Below are positions 1-11,127 of a stretch of DNA of 64,000 bases, piece by piece. A program made the translations under genes and the position numbers. Source of the stretch: Adiantum capillus-veneris (lineage: Eukaryota; Streptophyta; Polypodiopsida; Polypodiales; Pteridaceae); assembly GCA_014529385.2 (NCBI GenBank), contig CM043945.1, positions 152,867,741 through 152,931,740 of the forward strand, read 5' to 3'. Position 1 is the stretch's first letter, and every line of letters begins with the position of its first letter. The notes under the pieces were generated by a model. It was not told the origin of the DNA. It ran no database searches and worked only from the letters and a program-made list of their open reading frames with translations.

Positions 1-1540
1 AGAGAAAGGTCTCATTCAACCCAGTACATCACCTTAATGTTCGCCAATGTTGTTGGTTTTAAAGAAAGATGGATCTTGGAGAATGTACATTGACTACAGG
101 GCTCTTGATAAAATCACCATCAAGAACAAGTTTCCAAAACCGAGGATCGATAATATATTGGAAATTTACAGGGTTCTACTCGTTTCAGTAGAATTGACTT
201 GAAAAGTGGCTATCATCAGATCATGATCGCCCTTGTAGATGTATATAAGACCGCTTTCAGGACATCCTTTCGATTGTACGAGTATTTGGTGATGCCTTTT
301 GGTCTCAGAAATGCTCCTGCAATGTTCAATAGGATGATGGACAAGATTTTTTGAGAGTATAGGTCATTTGTGGGCACCTTTTTCGACGATATCACTGTAT
401 TCTTGAAGAACGAGGCAGAGCATCAACACCACCTGTTACATGTTTTTTAGGCACTACGACAACATCGGTTGGTGGTTAATGGGAAGAAGAGCGAGTTTTT
501 CTTACTAGAAATCCACTTTTTGGGACATTGTCTCTGCAGAGGGTGTCAAAATGGATCCGACCAAGGTTGAGACCATCCAAGATTGGCCAGATTTGAAGAA
601 TGTTCATGAGGTTCGAAGCTTTTTGGGTTTGTGCTCTTACTAACGGCGGTTCATTCAAAAATTTGCGGGGATTGCTTCTCCTCTTCATGTTTTGACACAA
701 TAAGGAGTTCCTCCTACATGCAAACGATCTGAGATTGCAGCCTTCAAGACTCTCAAAGAGAAGTTGACAACCGGTCAATGTTGGTTTTACGAGACTTGCA
801 AAAGCCATTTGAGATATATTGTGATGCCTGTGGTCGCAATCTGGGAACGGTCTTAATGAAGGAGGGCCATGTTATATCTTATGAGAGCAGAATGTTTTCC
901 AGATTAGACCGGTTGCACAGATTTATGAGAAATAGCTTTTGGCAATTATCTATGCCCTTACTCAGTGGCGACACTTTTTACTCAGAGCCAATTTTACAGT
1001 GTTCACTGATCACCAGTCATCGACAGATTTATCAAGCAGGCTCATTTTGTTCTTGTCAAGAAGACATTTAAGCCAGATCATTTGACTAAACTGTTTGTCT
1101 CATAGATATTTCGACTCCATGGCATGCCTCGGTCTATAGTTCAAATAGAGATCTTCGTTTTACTATTTTGTTTTGGAGGGCAATATGGGAGAATATTGGT
1201 ACTTAGTTACAATTCTCATCTTCTTTCCACCCACGGACAGATGGGCAATCGAAGATAGCGAATTCAATGGTTCTGGACTTGTTGATGTCTTACATCTCTG
1301 ATCAAAAGGCTCAGTGGGAGAAGTAGAGATCATCGAGGGTGCTAAGAAAGTTCCACCTATTCTAAGCACCAAGGATAAGATTTTTGAAGCAGATTAGTAT
1401 GTTCTGTATCTGGACATTGCTTTTCAAGAGATGCATTCCGCTCTTCAGAAGTTTCAAGCACAACATAAGAAGGCAACGGACAAGCAGTTGAAGGAAGATG
1501 ACTGGGTTCTACGGTTTGAGAAGGCACCAAGGTTGCATCC
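1..1540 (+). pseudogene. Decayed Ty3/gypsy pol (RT, RNase H, integrase C-terminal part), G0
   Basis: Conceptual translation in shifting frames gives a Ty3-type reverse transcriptase: a [15 protein letters not shown]-like block near 90-130, then [31 protein letters not shown] and FFDDI near 380-400, where family members have Y-x-DD. An RNase H start (CDACGRNLGTVLM) lies near 820-860, and integrase C-terminal sequence (KKVPPILSTKDKIFEAD) near 1345-1395. Many stops and frameshifts separate the blocks and the RNase H to integrase stretch is shortened. The order RT, RNase H, integrase is canonical for Ty3. The integrase tail resembles the minus-strand fragment at 32326-32721, so both probably come from one lineage. 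The element runs off the left edge of the window. No LTR was found. Confidence 0.85.
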
Positions 1541-1650
1541 GTACGTACGTACATAAGGATTCTATCCGTACAGTACGCTGTACAACATGGATCCGTACGT
1601 ACGGATATGATCCGTACGTACGGATATGATCCGTACGGGTATTTTTTTTA
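1541..1650. repeat. Palindromic CCGTACGTACGG repeats, probable hAT subterminal region
   Basis: The 16-base perfect palindrome ATCCGTACGTACGGAT occurs twice in close tandem (about 1590-1630), with partial copies before and after. It lies between the Ty3 relic and the hAT relic. Short palindromic subterminal repeats are typical of hAT transposons, so this may be the 5' end of that element. No TIR or 8-bp TSD could be assigned. Confidence 0.55.
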
Positions 1651-1787
1651 AATAAAAAATTTACTACCCTATTTCAACCGATTAGGCCTCTTTTTGAAAA
1701 ACGCCTTGCTTCGGCTGAGAGACTGGTTAGAAATAAGCAGAGATACAGGTACTGTGCAGTCGACCAATGTGTGCTCCTCTCTTGTAG

Positions 1788-2523
1788 GTGCCAAGTAAAA
1801 TGCCTCGCAACCCCAACCCAGTGTGGGACACGCACACCCACGTGATTAGAGTAGTTACTACACCGGGTCAGCACGGGTTGGGTACTCGTCAGTGGCAGTG
1901 CAAGTACTGTGGGGAAAGCAAGACAAGTACTATTACTCGTGTTCTCAAGCATCTAAGCATCTTACAGGGATAGGTACTACAAATCATTGCGATGGCTGTG
2001 AGAAGATCGCACCTCAAATCAACTGGAAAACCTTATTCGAGAGCATTTCTCCGCAACATCCAATGCACCCACGAGGGGTCTTCGATTTCAAAGGATGCCT
2101 TGCAAGGTGCATTACTTGGAGACCTTGGTGACATTCCAAGAGATGGAGGGATGGGTTATGGCTCTCAGAGTACTGTGCCCTCTAGTGCCGGCACTAGTAG
2201 GAAAAGAGCTCGTGTAGCAGGGCATGATGAGGAGGACAGTGGGGATGACCGGTCTAGAACTCTCACCAATGCACCGAGGCAGACCACGTTGCCTTCACTT
2301 GTGAACTCCCAGTCTTGGGTAAGAGAGAGATAGAAGATAGCAGAGATGGAGATTGCTTGCACTCTTGTAGAGAGCAATATTGCATTCAATGTGCTTCGAA
2401 CAGATCAATGGAAGAGGATGGTTAGAGCCATTTCTTAGGTTGGCCCCATGGAGTCGTGGACTGGCTTGGATTACAACAAGATGCATACAAGTATGCTAGA
2501 TAAGCAGAAAGCAGTCAATGACT
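1788..2523 (+). pseudogene. hAT transposase N-terminal relic with BED-type zinc finger
   Basis: The segment starting at ATG 1800 reads MPRNPNPVWDTH and then QWQCKYCGES with a later T-x-R-x-x-x-HL. This matches the W/C-x2-C...H-L layout of BED zinc fingers at the N-terminus of hAT transposases. A frame change near 1950-1990 is needed to continue (HLTGIGTTNHCDGCEKIAPQI). A basic, acidic-rich linker follows, then NIAFNVLRTDQWKRMVRAIS near 2365-2440, which resembles the start of the DUF659 region in plant hAT proteins. The catalytic core and C-terminal dimerisation domain are absent: the relic stops at about 2523, where the LTR of G1 starts. It is a truncated, non-functional transposase. Confidence 0.75.
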
Positions 2524-2620
2524 GAGCACTCACCCCAATAAAAGCTGGGTGATGTCATGGATGCTTGAGAGTCAGTCGCCGCTTGCATCATCGCCTGTGT
2601 CATCGCCTACATCATCACTA

Positions 2621-2800
2621 GAAGGCTCTAGAAGGATCTAGAAGATTCTAGAAGGTTCTAAAAGTATCAAGGAGGATTTTCTAGAAGCTTGGAGAAGATT
2701 TCGGAAGAATCTAGAAGTTTCTGGAAAGCTCTAGAAAGTTGAAGAAGGATCTAGAAGGCTCTAGAAGAACTAGAAGCATCAAGAAGGTTCTAGAAGATTC
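2621..2800 (+). promoter_or_regulatory. Array of heat-shock-element-like motifs in G1 LTR
   Basis: Bases 2621-2660 are four tandem copies of a 10-bp unit close to GAAGGTTCTA. Alternating GAA and TTC triplets with 2-bp spacing define a plant/animal heat shock element. Perfect runs are GAAnnTTCnnGAAnnTTC at 2641-2658 and again at 2783-2800, and GAAnnTTCnnGAA at 2714-2726, with further two-unit matches (for example 2679-2686). The array ends about 60 bp upstream of the TATA box. The motif match is direct observation; binding by HSF and heat induction are inference. Confidence 0.7.
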
Positions 2801-2862
2801 TAACTTCCTCAAGAAGAACCTAAAAAGTTCTAACCTCCTCAAGTAACCTCCTCAAGCACTAG

Positions 2863-2870
2863 TATAAATA
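2863..2870 (+). promoter_or_regulatory. TATA box of G1 LTR
   Basis: TATAAATA lies in the last 200 bp of the LTR, downstream of the GAA/TTC array and about 230 bp before the gag ATG. This is the expected place for the retroelement promoter. Confidence 0.65.
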
Positions 2871-3100
2871 GGGGTCTAGGGCCACAAGCCCCTCAGTCTT
2901 GCCAACACCAGTTATGAGGCTCTTATAAGGAAAGCCCTCTTCTAGTTCTTGTCTTATGTTCAAGTCTTGTCCTTGCAATCAAGCCTTGTCTTGTACTCAA
3001 GTCATGTACATTGTGAGCACCTCCTCTTGCTCTCTTCTAGCTCTATACGTACTCATAACAGTTTGGTAAGACTACCATCTCTTAATCTTCTCAAGCCATC

Positions 3101-5775
3101 ATGGAGCCGACGATGGAAGGTGTCATCAATGCATTGCAAAGCATCCAAACTCAGTTACAAGAACTTCGCGAGAGTAACGCTCAACTTCAAGCAAGGCAAC
3201 TCCTAATCTTGGGACCGGCGTTGCAAGATCTTCAATGTCAAATTCAAGAGCTTCAAGAGACAAGCACACATGAGGCACAAGCTGCAAGTCGAGCTATTCT
3301 CAACAACATAAGAAGGAGCCGAAGGTCAACATCCTTGAAAAATTTGATGGGACTAGATCAAAGTTTAGAGGTTTTCTCCAACAAGCGAGTCTCTTCATTC
3401 GAATTCGACGAGAGCGTTATCCAGATGATGCCTCTCAAGTAGGCCTTATTGGGACCCTCCTCTCGGGTACGGCTCTCTCTTGGTTTGCTCCCTTACTTGA
3501 AAAAGAATCTCCTCTCCTTCATGACTTTGAAGCTTTTGTGCGCGAGTTCTCTGCAACCTTTGGGGATACTGATAGAGCAAGAGTCGCTGTCACGAGGACA
3601 TGGCAACTGCTAACCTTAGTTGTTGGTTTCTTTCCAGTGATTTTTGTTTAATTTTTGGGACCCTCTTTTTGAAGTTGCAAATGGTCGGACATTGTATGGC
3701 CAATGTGAAGGTAGTTTCACCCGCAAACGGGAAGTTGGTCGGCACTGGAATTCGTATAGTAAGAGGATGTCTAGGCTCAGTTCAAGATAATGTAGGTACC
3801 CCCGTCGCACTTAGCAAGTTGGTGGATACTAGGAGGTGAACTCAATAAAGGCATAAAGTCAAGGTGGGATCACCAACAGAAAGTATTCGATAGTTGGGCC
3901 ACATTGCACTTTTGGATGCGGTTCCAATGAGGATAGATGGTTAGATGACCAATGGGAGCCCAACGGAAGCATCTCCTAAAAACTAGGGAACTGCTATTTT
4001 GGGCCGTGAAATGTGTTCGCGTCATTACCTTCGGTATGACCAGGGGAACATTTTATTACTCTGCTGCAAAGTCAACTGATGCACCAGTTGAGAGATTTTT
4101 AAGCAGGAAGCCCAATGCGGGGAAATTGCATGTATGAGTGCCAAGTGGCACTTTTTGGTCAATTTGCCAAGTCTGGGAGAACAAAACTCGTAACTGACTC
4201 TTTGGTGCAGTTTTGGAGGTTGATAACTCTGATTTTCAACCATTTCTCTCCATTTTTGAGCTTCCCATGACTTTACCTAGGACCAAGGAGCTCATTTTCA
4301 GCATTGGAAGGCATCAGATGCGTGTTTACAGGGCTGTTTTGCTGTGTTTTCAACGATATGCAGGTTTTGGCAGCCACGGAAATCTTCCCCTTTTTGCATC
4401 TATTTGTTCACAGATGCATTACAGGTCAAGGGCAGGAGGGGGCGCTCGATTTATGTTGGGAGGATGCTTCATTGAGAACCTTCATAGGTTAAGAGCTATG
4501 GAGTGCATGCTTTCCTCTCTATGTACATTGTGGTGCTAGGAGTGATGACCTGCACACTACACACTGCTCACTCTCTCCCCTACGTGCATTTATGTGATGC
4601 CCCACAAGAGGGCTCTTCATTTGACTGATGTACAGCTGTGTGGTTTCATGCTTTTGTGCTGAGGCAAGAGCCTCCTTGAGCAAGAACAGGGGTAGCTAAC
4701 TGCTACTCCAAAGCTGGCACCGGTGAGGGTCATAACCTCACCGTACAGGTGCATTTTCAGCATTGTGTATGCGCTGTAAATTGACTGTTTTTCAGCCATA
4801 CGAACGCCAGAACCATTGGGAATAGTGCCCCACTGGCAGAGGACAATTAGGGGACTGTTTGGGGCTGAAAACAGGGCAAAAACCAGTAAATACAGCGTGC
4901 TGAATTTACTGTTTTTGGGCAGGAATCAAAGGGTTTATGCTAGTGGAAGTGAGTTCCAGCAGGGGAATTGGTTTCGCGCAAGTTTTGGGGCTGTTATGCT
5001 GCCGAAATTTGGCCAAATCAAGTGGTATCTAGTTGGATATAGACAAAGGATTCCTAGGACTCTACTTTGTGAATTTACCCTCTCAAAGTATAAAGGAATA
5101 CCGATTGGGGCACCAATTTTGGGGCCTACAGGTTGTCGACGTCTGCTCGGGGCATTCTAGCTTCCGAGCCGTGTGTGCGTTGAAGTGTTAATTCCTGCCG
5201 CAGGTTCCCTTTGCAAAGTGCTCTGTGTGTGTATCTAAAGTAAAGAATTTCGGGTGAAAGCCAAAGCCTGCCGCCTATGGGCCGGTTCAATCGCTGAAAC
5301 CAAACTTAGAAATCTCCGCCAAGGATCAAGACTTGCATCTGTCTATGCATCCGAATTTCGATAGCTCACTTGTGATTTAACTTGGCATGAAGAATATTTC
5401 ATTAGCCAATTTTGGTGGGGATTAAAGGATGACGTAAAAGATCTTTTATTGACTATGCCAAAGGTTCACACACTAAGCGAGTTCAGCTCTCAAGCAATAG
5501 AATGGGCACCATTGCGATCCCAAACGGAAGTGACAAATGATGGCTACACGCCTCAACAGGGCCATGAATCAAGCATTTGAGCTCATGCAAATTGATTCAG
5601 CACGGTTTCAACCTCTCTTAGCCCAGGAGAAGCAAAGGCGACGCATTAATGGCTTATGTATGTATTGCGGACAGCACGGGTACATTGTTCAACAGTGTCC
5701 AAGGAAGAGAAGGATGAAGGTTCATGGTGCAATGGCCTCAACGTGTTCGGAAAACATAGACGTCCACCCTCAATA
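3101..5775 (+). pseudogene. G1 gag, split by a solo LTR
   Basis: Starts at ATG 3101 (MEPTMEGVINALQSIQTQLQ) with a Gln-rich coiled-coil-like N-terminus. After a frameshift near 3300 the capsid-like core appears: ILEKFDGTRSKFRGFLQQ and QVGLIGTLLSGTALSWFAPLLE, a clear Retrotrans_gag signature of the chromovirus/Sushi type. Coding is cut at about 3587 and resumes at 5295 after the solo LTR with LRQGSRLASVYASEFR, an in-frame stop, then FWWGLKDDVKDLLLTMP. The C-terminal zinc knuckle is CMYCGQHGYIVQQC at about 5660-5700, in which the expected His of C-x2-C-x4-H-x4-C is Tyr. The product would be the structural particle protein. Now non-functional. Confidence 0.85.
3588..5289. mobile_element. Solo LTR (about 1.7 kb) inserted in G1 gag
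   Basis: Gag coding is lost exactly between 3587 and 5290. The intervening DNA begins TGTCACGAGG and ends GGTTCA, as expected for an LTR with TG...CA ends. TCGC precedes it (3584-3587) and recurs just after it (5291-5294). The fifth base differs (G versus A), so the target duplication is 4 bp perfect or 5 bp with one change. No coding capacity, primer-binding site or second LTR is seen, so it is read as a solo LTR left by LTR-LTR recombination. Its family and orientation are unknown. The stretch holds nothing else I can recognise. Confidence 0.7.
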
Positions 5776-7091
5776 AAGAGCGACCGGTTGGACAAAAGAC
5801 AAGTAAAAGAAGGTCTCTTTCTTCCCGTTGATTCCACTTCAAGTTTTATGCTACCAATCAAGATCCATATACCGGGTAGGCACATGGATTGTGAAGCATT
5901 ACTAGATTCAGGCGCAACCGCGTGCTTCATGGACAAAGAATTTGCAAAAGAACAAGGCATACCACTTGTGGAGAAGTCTAATCCAGCAGTTGTAGAAGTC
6001 ATTGATGGTCGTCCCCTCGCTTCAGGGGATATCAGGTATGAAACTCGCCCCATAGAAGTAACATTGAAGGAGCATGTTTCAAGAATAGCATTCAATATCA
6101 TACAAAGCCCAAGCAGTCCAATTGTTATTGAGCTACCGTGGCTTGAATTACATAATCCTAACATTGATTGAAGGGCTCGGAGAATTGAACCACGAAAAGT
6201 CCAAAAGAAGAAGAGAAGGCATAATAGGCCTATATATCTTGGAGCCAAGGTCTCCAACTTTCTTGATATTTGCAACACCGATCGACACGTCATCTATAAA
6301 AATCATGGAGGCATTGGCACGTCAATATCAAGATTACAATGACGTTTTTGAGAAGAAGAATGCAGACCTCTTACCGGAGCATCGACCCTATGATTGTGCT
6401 ATAGAGCTTCAGGAGGGAACCCAACCTCCTTTTGGCCCAATATACAAGCTATCTCAAGATGAATTGGTAGAATTACGGAAAAATATTGATGAGAATCTTG
6501 CTAAGGGGTTCATACGGCATTCAAAGTCCCCAACAGGAGCTCCAATACTCTTTGTAAAAAAAAAGGACGGAACTCTCCGGATATGCGTGGATTATAGGGG
6601 CCTGAACAAGATCACCGTCAAGAATCGCTATCCCCTTCCCTTGATCCCAAAGCTTCTTGAGTGCCTTGGCAAGGCAAGAATATTTACAAAAATAGACCTT
6701 CATGGTGCTTACAACCTAGTCAAAAATCAAAGAAGGTGATGAATGGAAGACAACCTTTCACACAAGGTATGGCCACTTTGAATATATTGTCATGCCATTT
6801 GGTCTCACAAATGCCCCAACAGCTTTTCAATATTTAATGAACGACATCTTTCGAGAGTATTTCGATTATTTTGTGGTAATATACTTGGATGATATCTTGA
6901 TATTTTCCAAGGATCAAGAAGAGCATGAGCACCATGTACGGTTAGTGCTTGAAAAGCTTCGTGCATCAGGGTTATATGCAAAGTTGGAGAAGTGCTCTTT
7001 TCATCAGTCTCAGGTGGAATTTCTTGGTTATGTTATCTCTGAAAAGGGAATCTCCATGGATCCAAAGAAGGTTCAAACCATCCTTGATTGG
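5776..7091 (+). pseudogene. G1 protease and reverse transcriptase, first part
   Basis: Protease: HMDCEALLDSGATACFMD, with the catalytic D-S-G at 5905-5913. [20 protein letters not shown], then [29 protein letters not shown] (first catalytic Asp), MPFGLTNAPTAFQ and YLDD at 6882-6893, all standard for Ty3 elements. The two RT halves are in different frames, with a break near 6725-6745. RT ends at ILDW, cut by the copia insertion whose target duplication ATTGG (7087-7091) overlaps that codon. RNase H continues at 12859. The domains catalysed polyprotein cleavage and minus-strand cDNA synthesis; this copy is broken by frameshifts and insertion. Confidence 0.85.
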
Positions 7092-7269
7092 TGTTGGGTC
7101 TAAAGGCCCTCTTATAGCCTCTCTTACTCATTTATTCATTTGTTCACACCCAAAGGCCATTTAAATGGTCACAAGTTTGTACCCTTAATAATTAAACATA
7201 GGGCTTTTAGTTGTGTGCCTAAGAAACACACTAACAAATCGTACGCTCTCTCTCCCTCTCTCTGCAACA

Positions 7270-7326
<57 letters not shown>

Positions 7327-7370
7327 TCGTGTGGTCTACTACATCCATCGTAAGCTCTTCTTGCACTTCA
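7092..7370 (+). repeat. 5' LTR of the nested copia element
   Basis: TGTTGGGTCTAAAGG...TTGCACTTCA, 279 bp. It matches the 3' LTR except for substitutions, an indel near 7130 and a longer CT microsatellite at about 7272-7323. The CT tract lies 50-100 bp from the LTR end. Confidence 0.92.
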
Positions 7371-8351
7371 AACTGGTATCAGAGCCAAGTTCCCTACTCC
7401 CGCGCGCATTCCTCGCGAGAAATCTTCATTTTCTCTCTCCTGCGTAGTTTTCTCTCTCTAAAAACAGCAAGCGCAGGTGTCTTCTCTCTCCTCCCCGGAC
7501 TCAAGGAAGACAATGCCTCAGCCCACAAGTGCTTATATACTGAAAACAGGTCATTTCGGGCTGTTTCTCTTCAAAAACAGGTTTTTCTGTTAATTACAGC
7601 AAGCACAAGTGTTACAGGTACATTTGGGACACTTTGGGCAACACCAATCCACCCGGAGAATTGGGGGTTTTGTCTTATTTGCTGAAATTTCAGTAAATTT
7701 CGGCAAATTGTCACTTTAAACTTGGGGGTTTTGCACATTAGTGCAAGATTATTCAAGTCTACGCCTACAGGTGTAATTACAGGAGAAATTCTCGGAGATT
7801 CGACTTGAGAAATTGAGGACTTTTGCTGATTTTTCAGAAATTTCAGCAAATTGTGGAGCAACTTTTGGGGCTTTTGCAAATGTGATGCAATTCTAGACAT
7901 TTTGTGTCATGTATTGCAATTTGTGGTGCAATTGAGCAGAGTTTGAGACCTCTCTCACATATACAGGAGGTTTAAGTGACAATAAACACATGTATTTACT
8001 TGTGGATGCTTCCCATTGAGTCTATGTATTGCTAAAAGTACATTTTGCAGCAGCTTTTATCTCAGTTGTTTGCAGGTTTGAGGTTGTTGCAAATGCACTT
8101 TGGTTTTACTGCTGAAGTGGGAGCATTCATGCACAGGATGTATGCTTCATGTGTGTGCTGAAATTTCAGTATTTACTATTGAAATTTATCTCTTTTACTG
8201 CTGTACACTTTGGATAAAGTGTTTGTAACCCAGTGTTACGTTTCCTTGCACTTCTATAGTGTTCTCTGAGCCTGTAAGAGGCTAAAATTGCAACTTGCAG
8301 CCTGCTGTTATAAAATTACAGCAGTGAATTTTTGGTCTATTTTGCATCGAA
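7371..8351 (+). other. Copia primer-binding site and untranslated leader
   Basis: The primer-binding site TGGTATCAGAGCC begins at 7374, three bases after the LTR, and would pair with the 3' end of initiator-Met tRNA. The rest of this stretch of nearly 1 kb has no plausible gene. It contains recurring CTGAAATTTCAG/CAGCAAATT words and probably forms the 5' leader before the gag ATG at 8352. Confidence 0.75.
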
Positions 8352-11127
8352 ATGGCTTCCAATGCATCTACAAGTAGCAATGAGTCAAAGTCTTTGATGG
8401 AAATCAAAAGATTTGATGGCACCGGCTTTGATTTGTGGAAGGAAAGAATGCAAAGCATTCTATTCCTTAAAGATTGTGAAGATGCATTGCTCGCAGCAAA
8501 CCTAAAAACTTGTCAGATGCAGATTGGGCAAAGCTGAACAAAAAGGCTATTGTGTATATTTGGCTGTGTCAGATGATGTGCTTACTGATATTAAGCGTCT
8601 TGACACTGCACATGCTATTTGACAGAAGTTGACTAGTACATATGAGAATAAAACTCCTGTGAATCAAGTTCATCTCATGCGGAAACTTGTAAACATGGAA
8701 TTGGATGAGGCAAAGCCTGCATCTGAGCATTTGAATGCGTTTACAGGTGTTTTGAGTCAACTTCAGGATTTAGGGCTGCAACCATTTGATGACAAGCTGA
8801 AAGCTATCTTTCTTTTGATGACTTTGCCCGGCAGTTGGGAAGCGCTTGTTGTGTCATTGTCAAACAATACTGCTTTAACCTATGATGGTGTAAGAGGCTC
8901 CATTCTCAATGAGGAGATTAGGAGGAAAGCCAGTGGTGAAAGCAGTGGCACAGCTTATCATGTAAGGGGCAGGTCAGAGAAAAGGAACAATGTAGCTAAC
9001 AGGGGCAAGAGTAGAAGTAAGAGCAAGGGAAAATCTCAAGATATAACTTGCTATCAATGTGGACGCAAAGGGCATAAAAAGCCTGATTGCAGATTTTACA
9101 AGCAAGAGCTTGAGAGGAAGAAGCAGCAGCAGGGTAAGAAGAAGAAGGGTACAAAAGATGCTAAAGGTGATGATGACACCTCCTCTTCTTCCAAGGATGT
9201 TGGCAAGGCAAATGTGGCCTCTAGTGTGGTCATAGAGGAAATTGTTGATGTGGACGAAGCACTTGTCGTAGCTTCGAGTGTCTTTGATGATGTTGTGGCT
9301 ATGGCAAGTGATATGTATATCACGAAGCCAAATCTTATTGATGCTTTGCTTTCAACACATGATGGGCTGTCCCAGTCTTGGATAGTAGACAGTGGTGCCT
9401 CATTTCATGTAACTCCTTCTTTGGAGTCTTTTGCCACATACACTGCAGGTAACCTGGGTAAAGTTTACTTGGGTAACAACTATGCATGTGACATTGAGGG
9501 TTTTGGCACCATTCACTTGGCTTTGGAAAATGGCCAAGAACTTGTTTTGCATGATGTTAGGTATGTGCCTGGCATTAAGAAGAGTCTGCTATCAGTTGGG
9601 AAGCTGGATGTAAAGGGCTACTTCACTACTTTTGGTGGTGGCTCTTGGAAAATACAAAAGGGTTCTATGTTGATTATGAAGGGTAGCAAAAGGGGAACTT
9701 TATACTATTTGCATTGCAAGGCCTTACCTGGCAAGTTTGTTGCTATGGCTGAAGTTCATTGTCCAATGGAACTTTGGCATAAGAGACTTGGCCATATGAG
9801 TGAGAAAGGACTACAGGTTCTCTCCTCTCTTGGGAGATTTGATGTAAAAGGTCCTTGCCTTGAATTTTGTAAAGATTGTATCTATGGTAAACAAGTGAAG
9901 TTCTCTTATTCGTCTGGTGTCTCTAAAAAGTTGCATGCTCTTGATTTAGTACATTCAGATGTTTGCACTATGCATGTGAACTTACATGGTGGTGCACGCT
10001 ATTTTGTATCTTTCATTGATGATTTCAGTAGAAAGACTTGGGTGTATGTACTTAAAAACAAGAGTGATGTTTTTGACGCTTTTAAAAATTTCATGCTTTT
10101 GTGACCACACAAAAGAATCTCAAGTTAAAGGCCATAAGAACAGATAATGGGGGAGAGTATGTATCACGTGAATTTAATGGTTTTTGTGAGATACATGGTA
10201 TTAAAAGGGAGTTAACAACCCCTTATAATCCATCATCTAATGGCGTGGCTGAGAGATAACCGCACAATTTGTGAGAGGATACGTTGCATGTTGTCCACAG
10301 CTAATCTTCCGCAAGAATTTTGGGGAGAGGCTTTGAAAACTGCAGTTCATGTATGCAACCGTTCTCCAAATCGTGCTTTGGACAATGGCATCCCCGAAGA
10401 GGTTTGGTCTGGCAAACCTGCTTCATATGACCATTTGCGTGTTTTTGGCTGCGAGGCATTTGTACATGTGCCTGTAGATCAGAGGACTAAGCTAGACATG
10501 AAATCCATCAGAGGCATCTTCATGGGTTATGGAGATGAGGGTGAGATGGGTTACAGAGTATGGCTACCTGATTACACGAAGGTTGTACGCAGCCGAGATG
10601 TAGTATTTAATGAGACTAAATTGATCCAAAATGCTACACATGTAGACCATGATAAAAAGAGGGTCAAATTTCATAATGACCAGCCAGCCATAAAGCCTTC
10701 CTTGGCTGAAAATATGGTGCCTATTGATGCTGAAAATGAGCAGCAACCATTTGTGCAACAGCCAGAAGAGAATGGACAACAAATAGATGCACAAAATGGG
10801 GTAGAACACAATGACCAGCAGGCTGAAAATGATTTACAGCAGGATATAAATGCTGAAAATCAGCCGCTAAATGATAACAGAATCATTCCTGACGATTTAG
10901 ACCCTTTACCGGAAAATGTAGATCATTGGGTGAGGAGATCTACACGTCAGAGACGTCAACCAGAGAGGTTTCAGCCATCTTTGGATTGTGTTTTGTTGAC
11001 TAATGAGGGAGAGCCTCTTACATACAAAGAGGCCCAGTCTTGTGACGACAAAAGTAAGTGGGACCTTGCTATGAAATCTGAGATGCAATCACTGTATGCA
11101 AATAATACATGGGAGCTTGTGCATTAG
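8352..11127 (+). pseudogene. Copia gag, protease and integrase
   Basis: Starts at ATG 8352 (MASNASTSSNESKSLMEIKR), then FDGTGFDLWKERMQ, a UBN2-type copia Gag. The frame changes near 8510 and there is a stop near 8622. The long open stretch 8629-10104 holds the zinc knuckle CYQCGRKGHKKPDC (about 9050), protease SWIVDSGASFHVTP (D-S-G from 9388), the pre-integrase motif LWHKRLGHMSEKG and the integrase core start LVHSDVC. A frameshift at about 10100 leads to RTDNGGEY and SSNGVAER, so all three D-D-E residues are recognisable in shifted frames. It continues as an integrase C-terminal region with a Gln/Asn-rich linker to the stop at 11127. It encoded particle protein, protease and integrase. Confidence 0.9.

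Larger units (their letters stand above)
2550..3060 (+). repeat. 5' LTR of G1 (about 511 bp)
   Basis: The proposed LTR starts TGATGTCATGG and ends CATAACA. It lies directly before a TTTGGTA-type primer-binding-like sequence at 3061-3072 and the gag start at 3101. It contains the heat-shock-element-like array (2621-2800) and a TATAAATA box (2863-2870). No second copy is available for comparison, so the exact start is provisional. Confidence 0.55.

Noticed and set aside
5646-6293. A 215-codon minus-strand frame
   Set aside because: Antisense shadow of the G1 protease, which has clear family motifs.
7260-7330. CRISPR-like or regulatory array
   Set aside because: Simple CT microsatellite that differs in length between the two LTRs.
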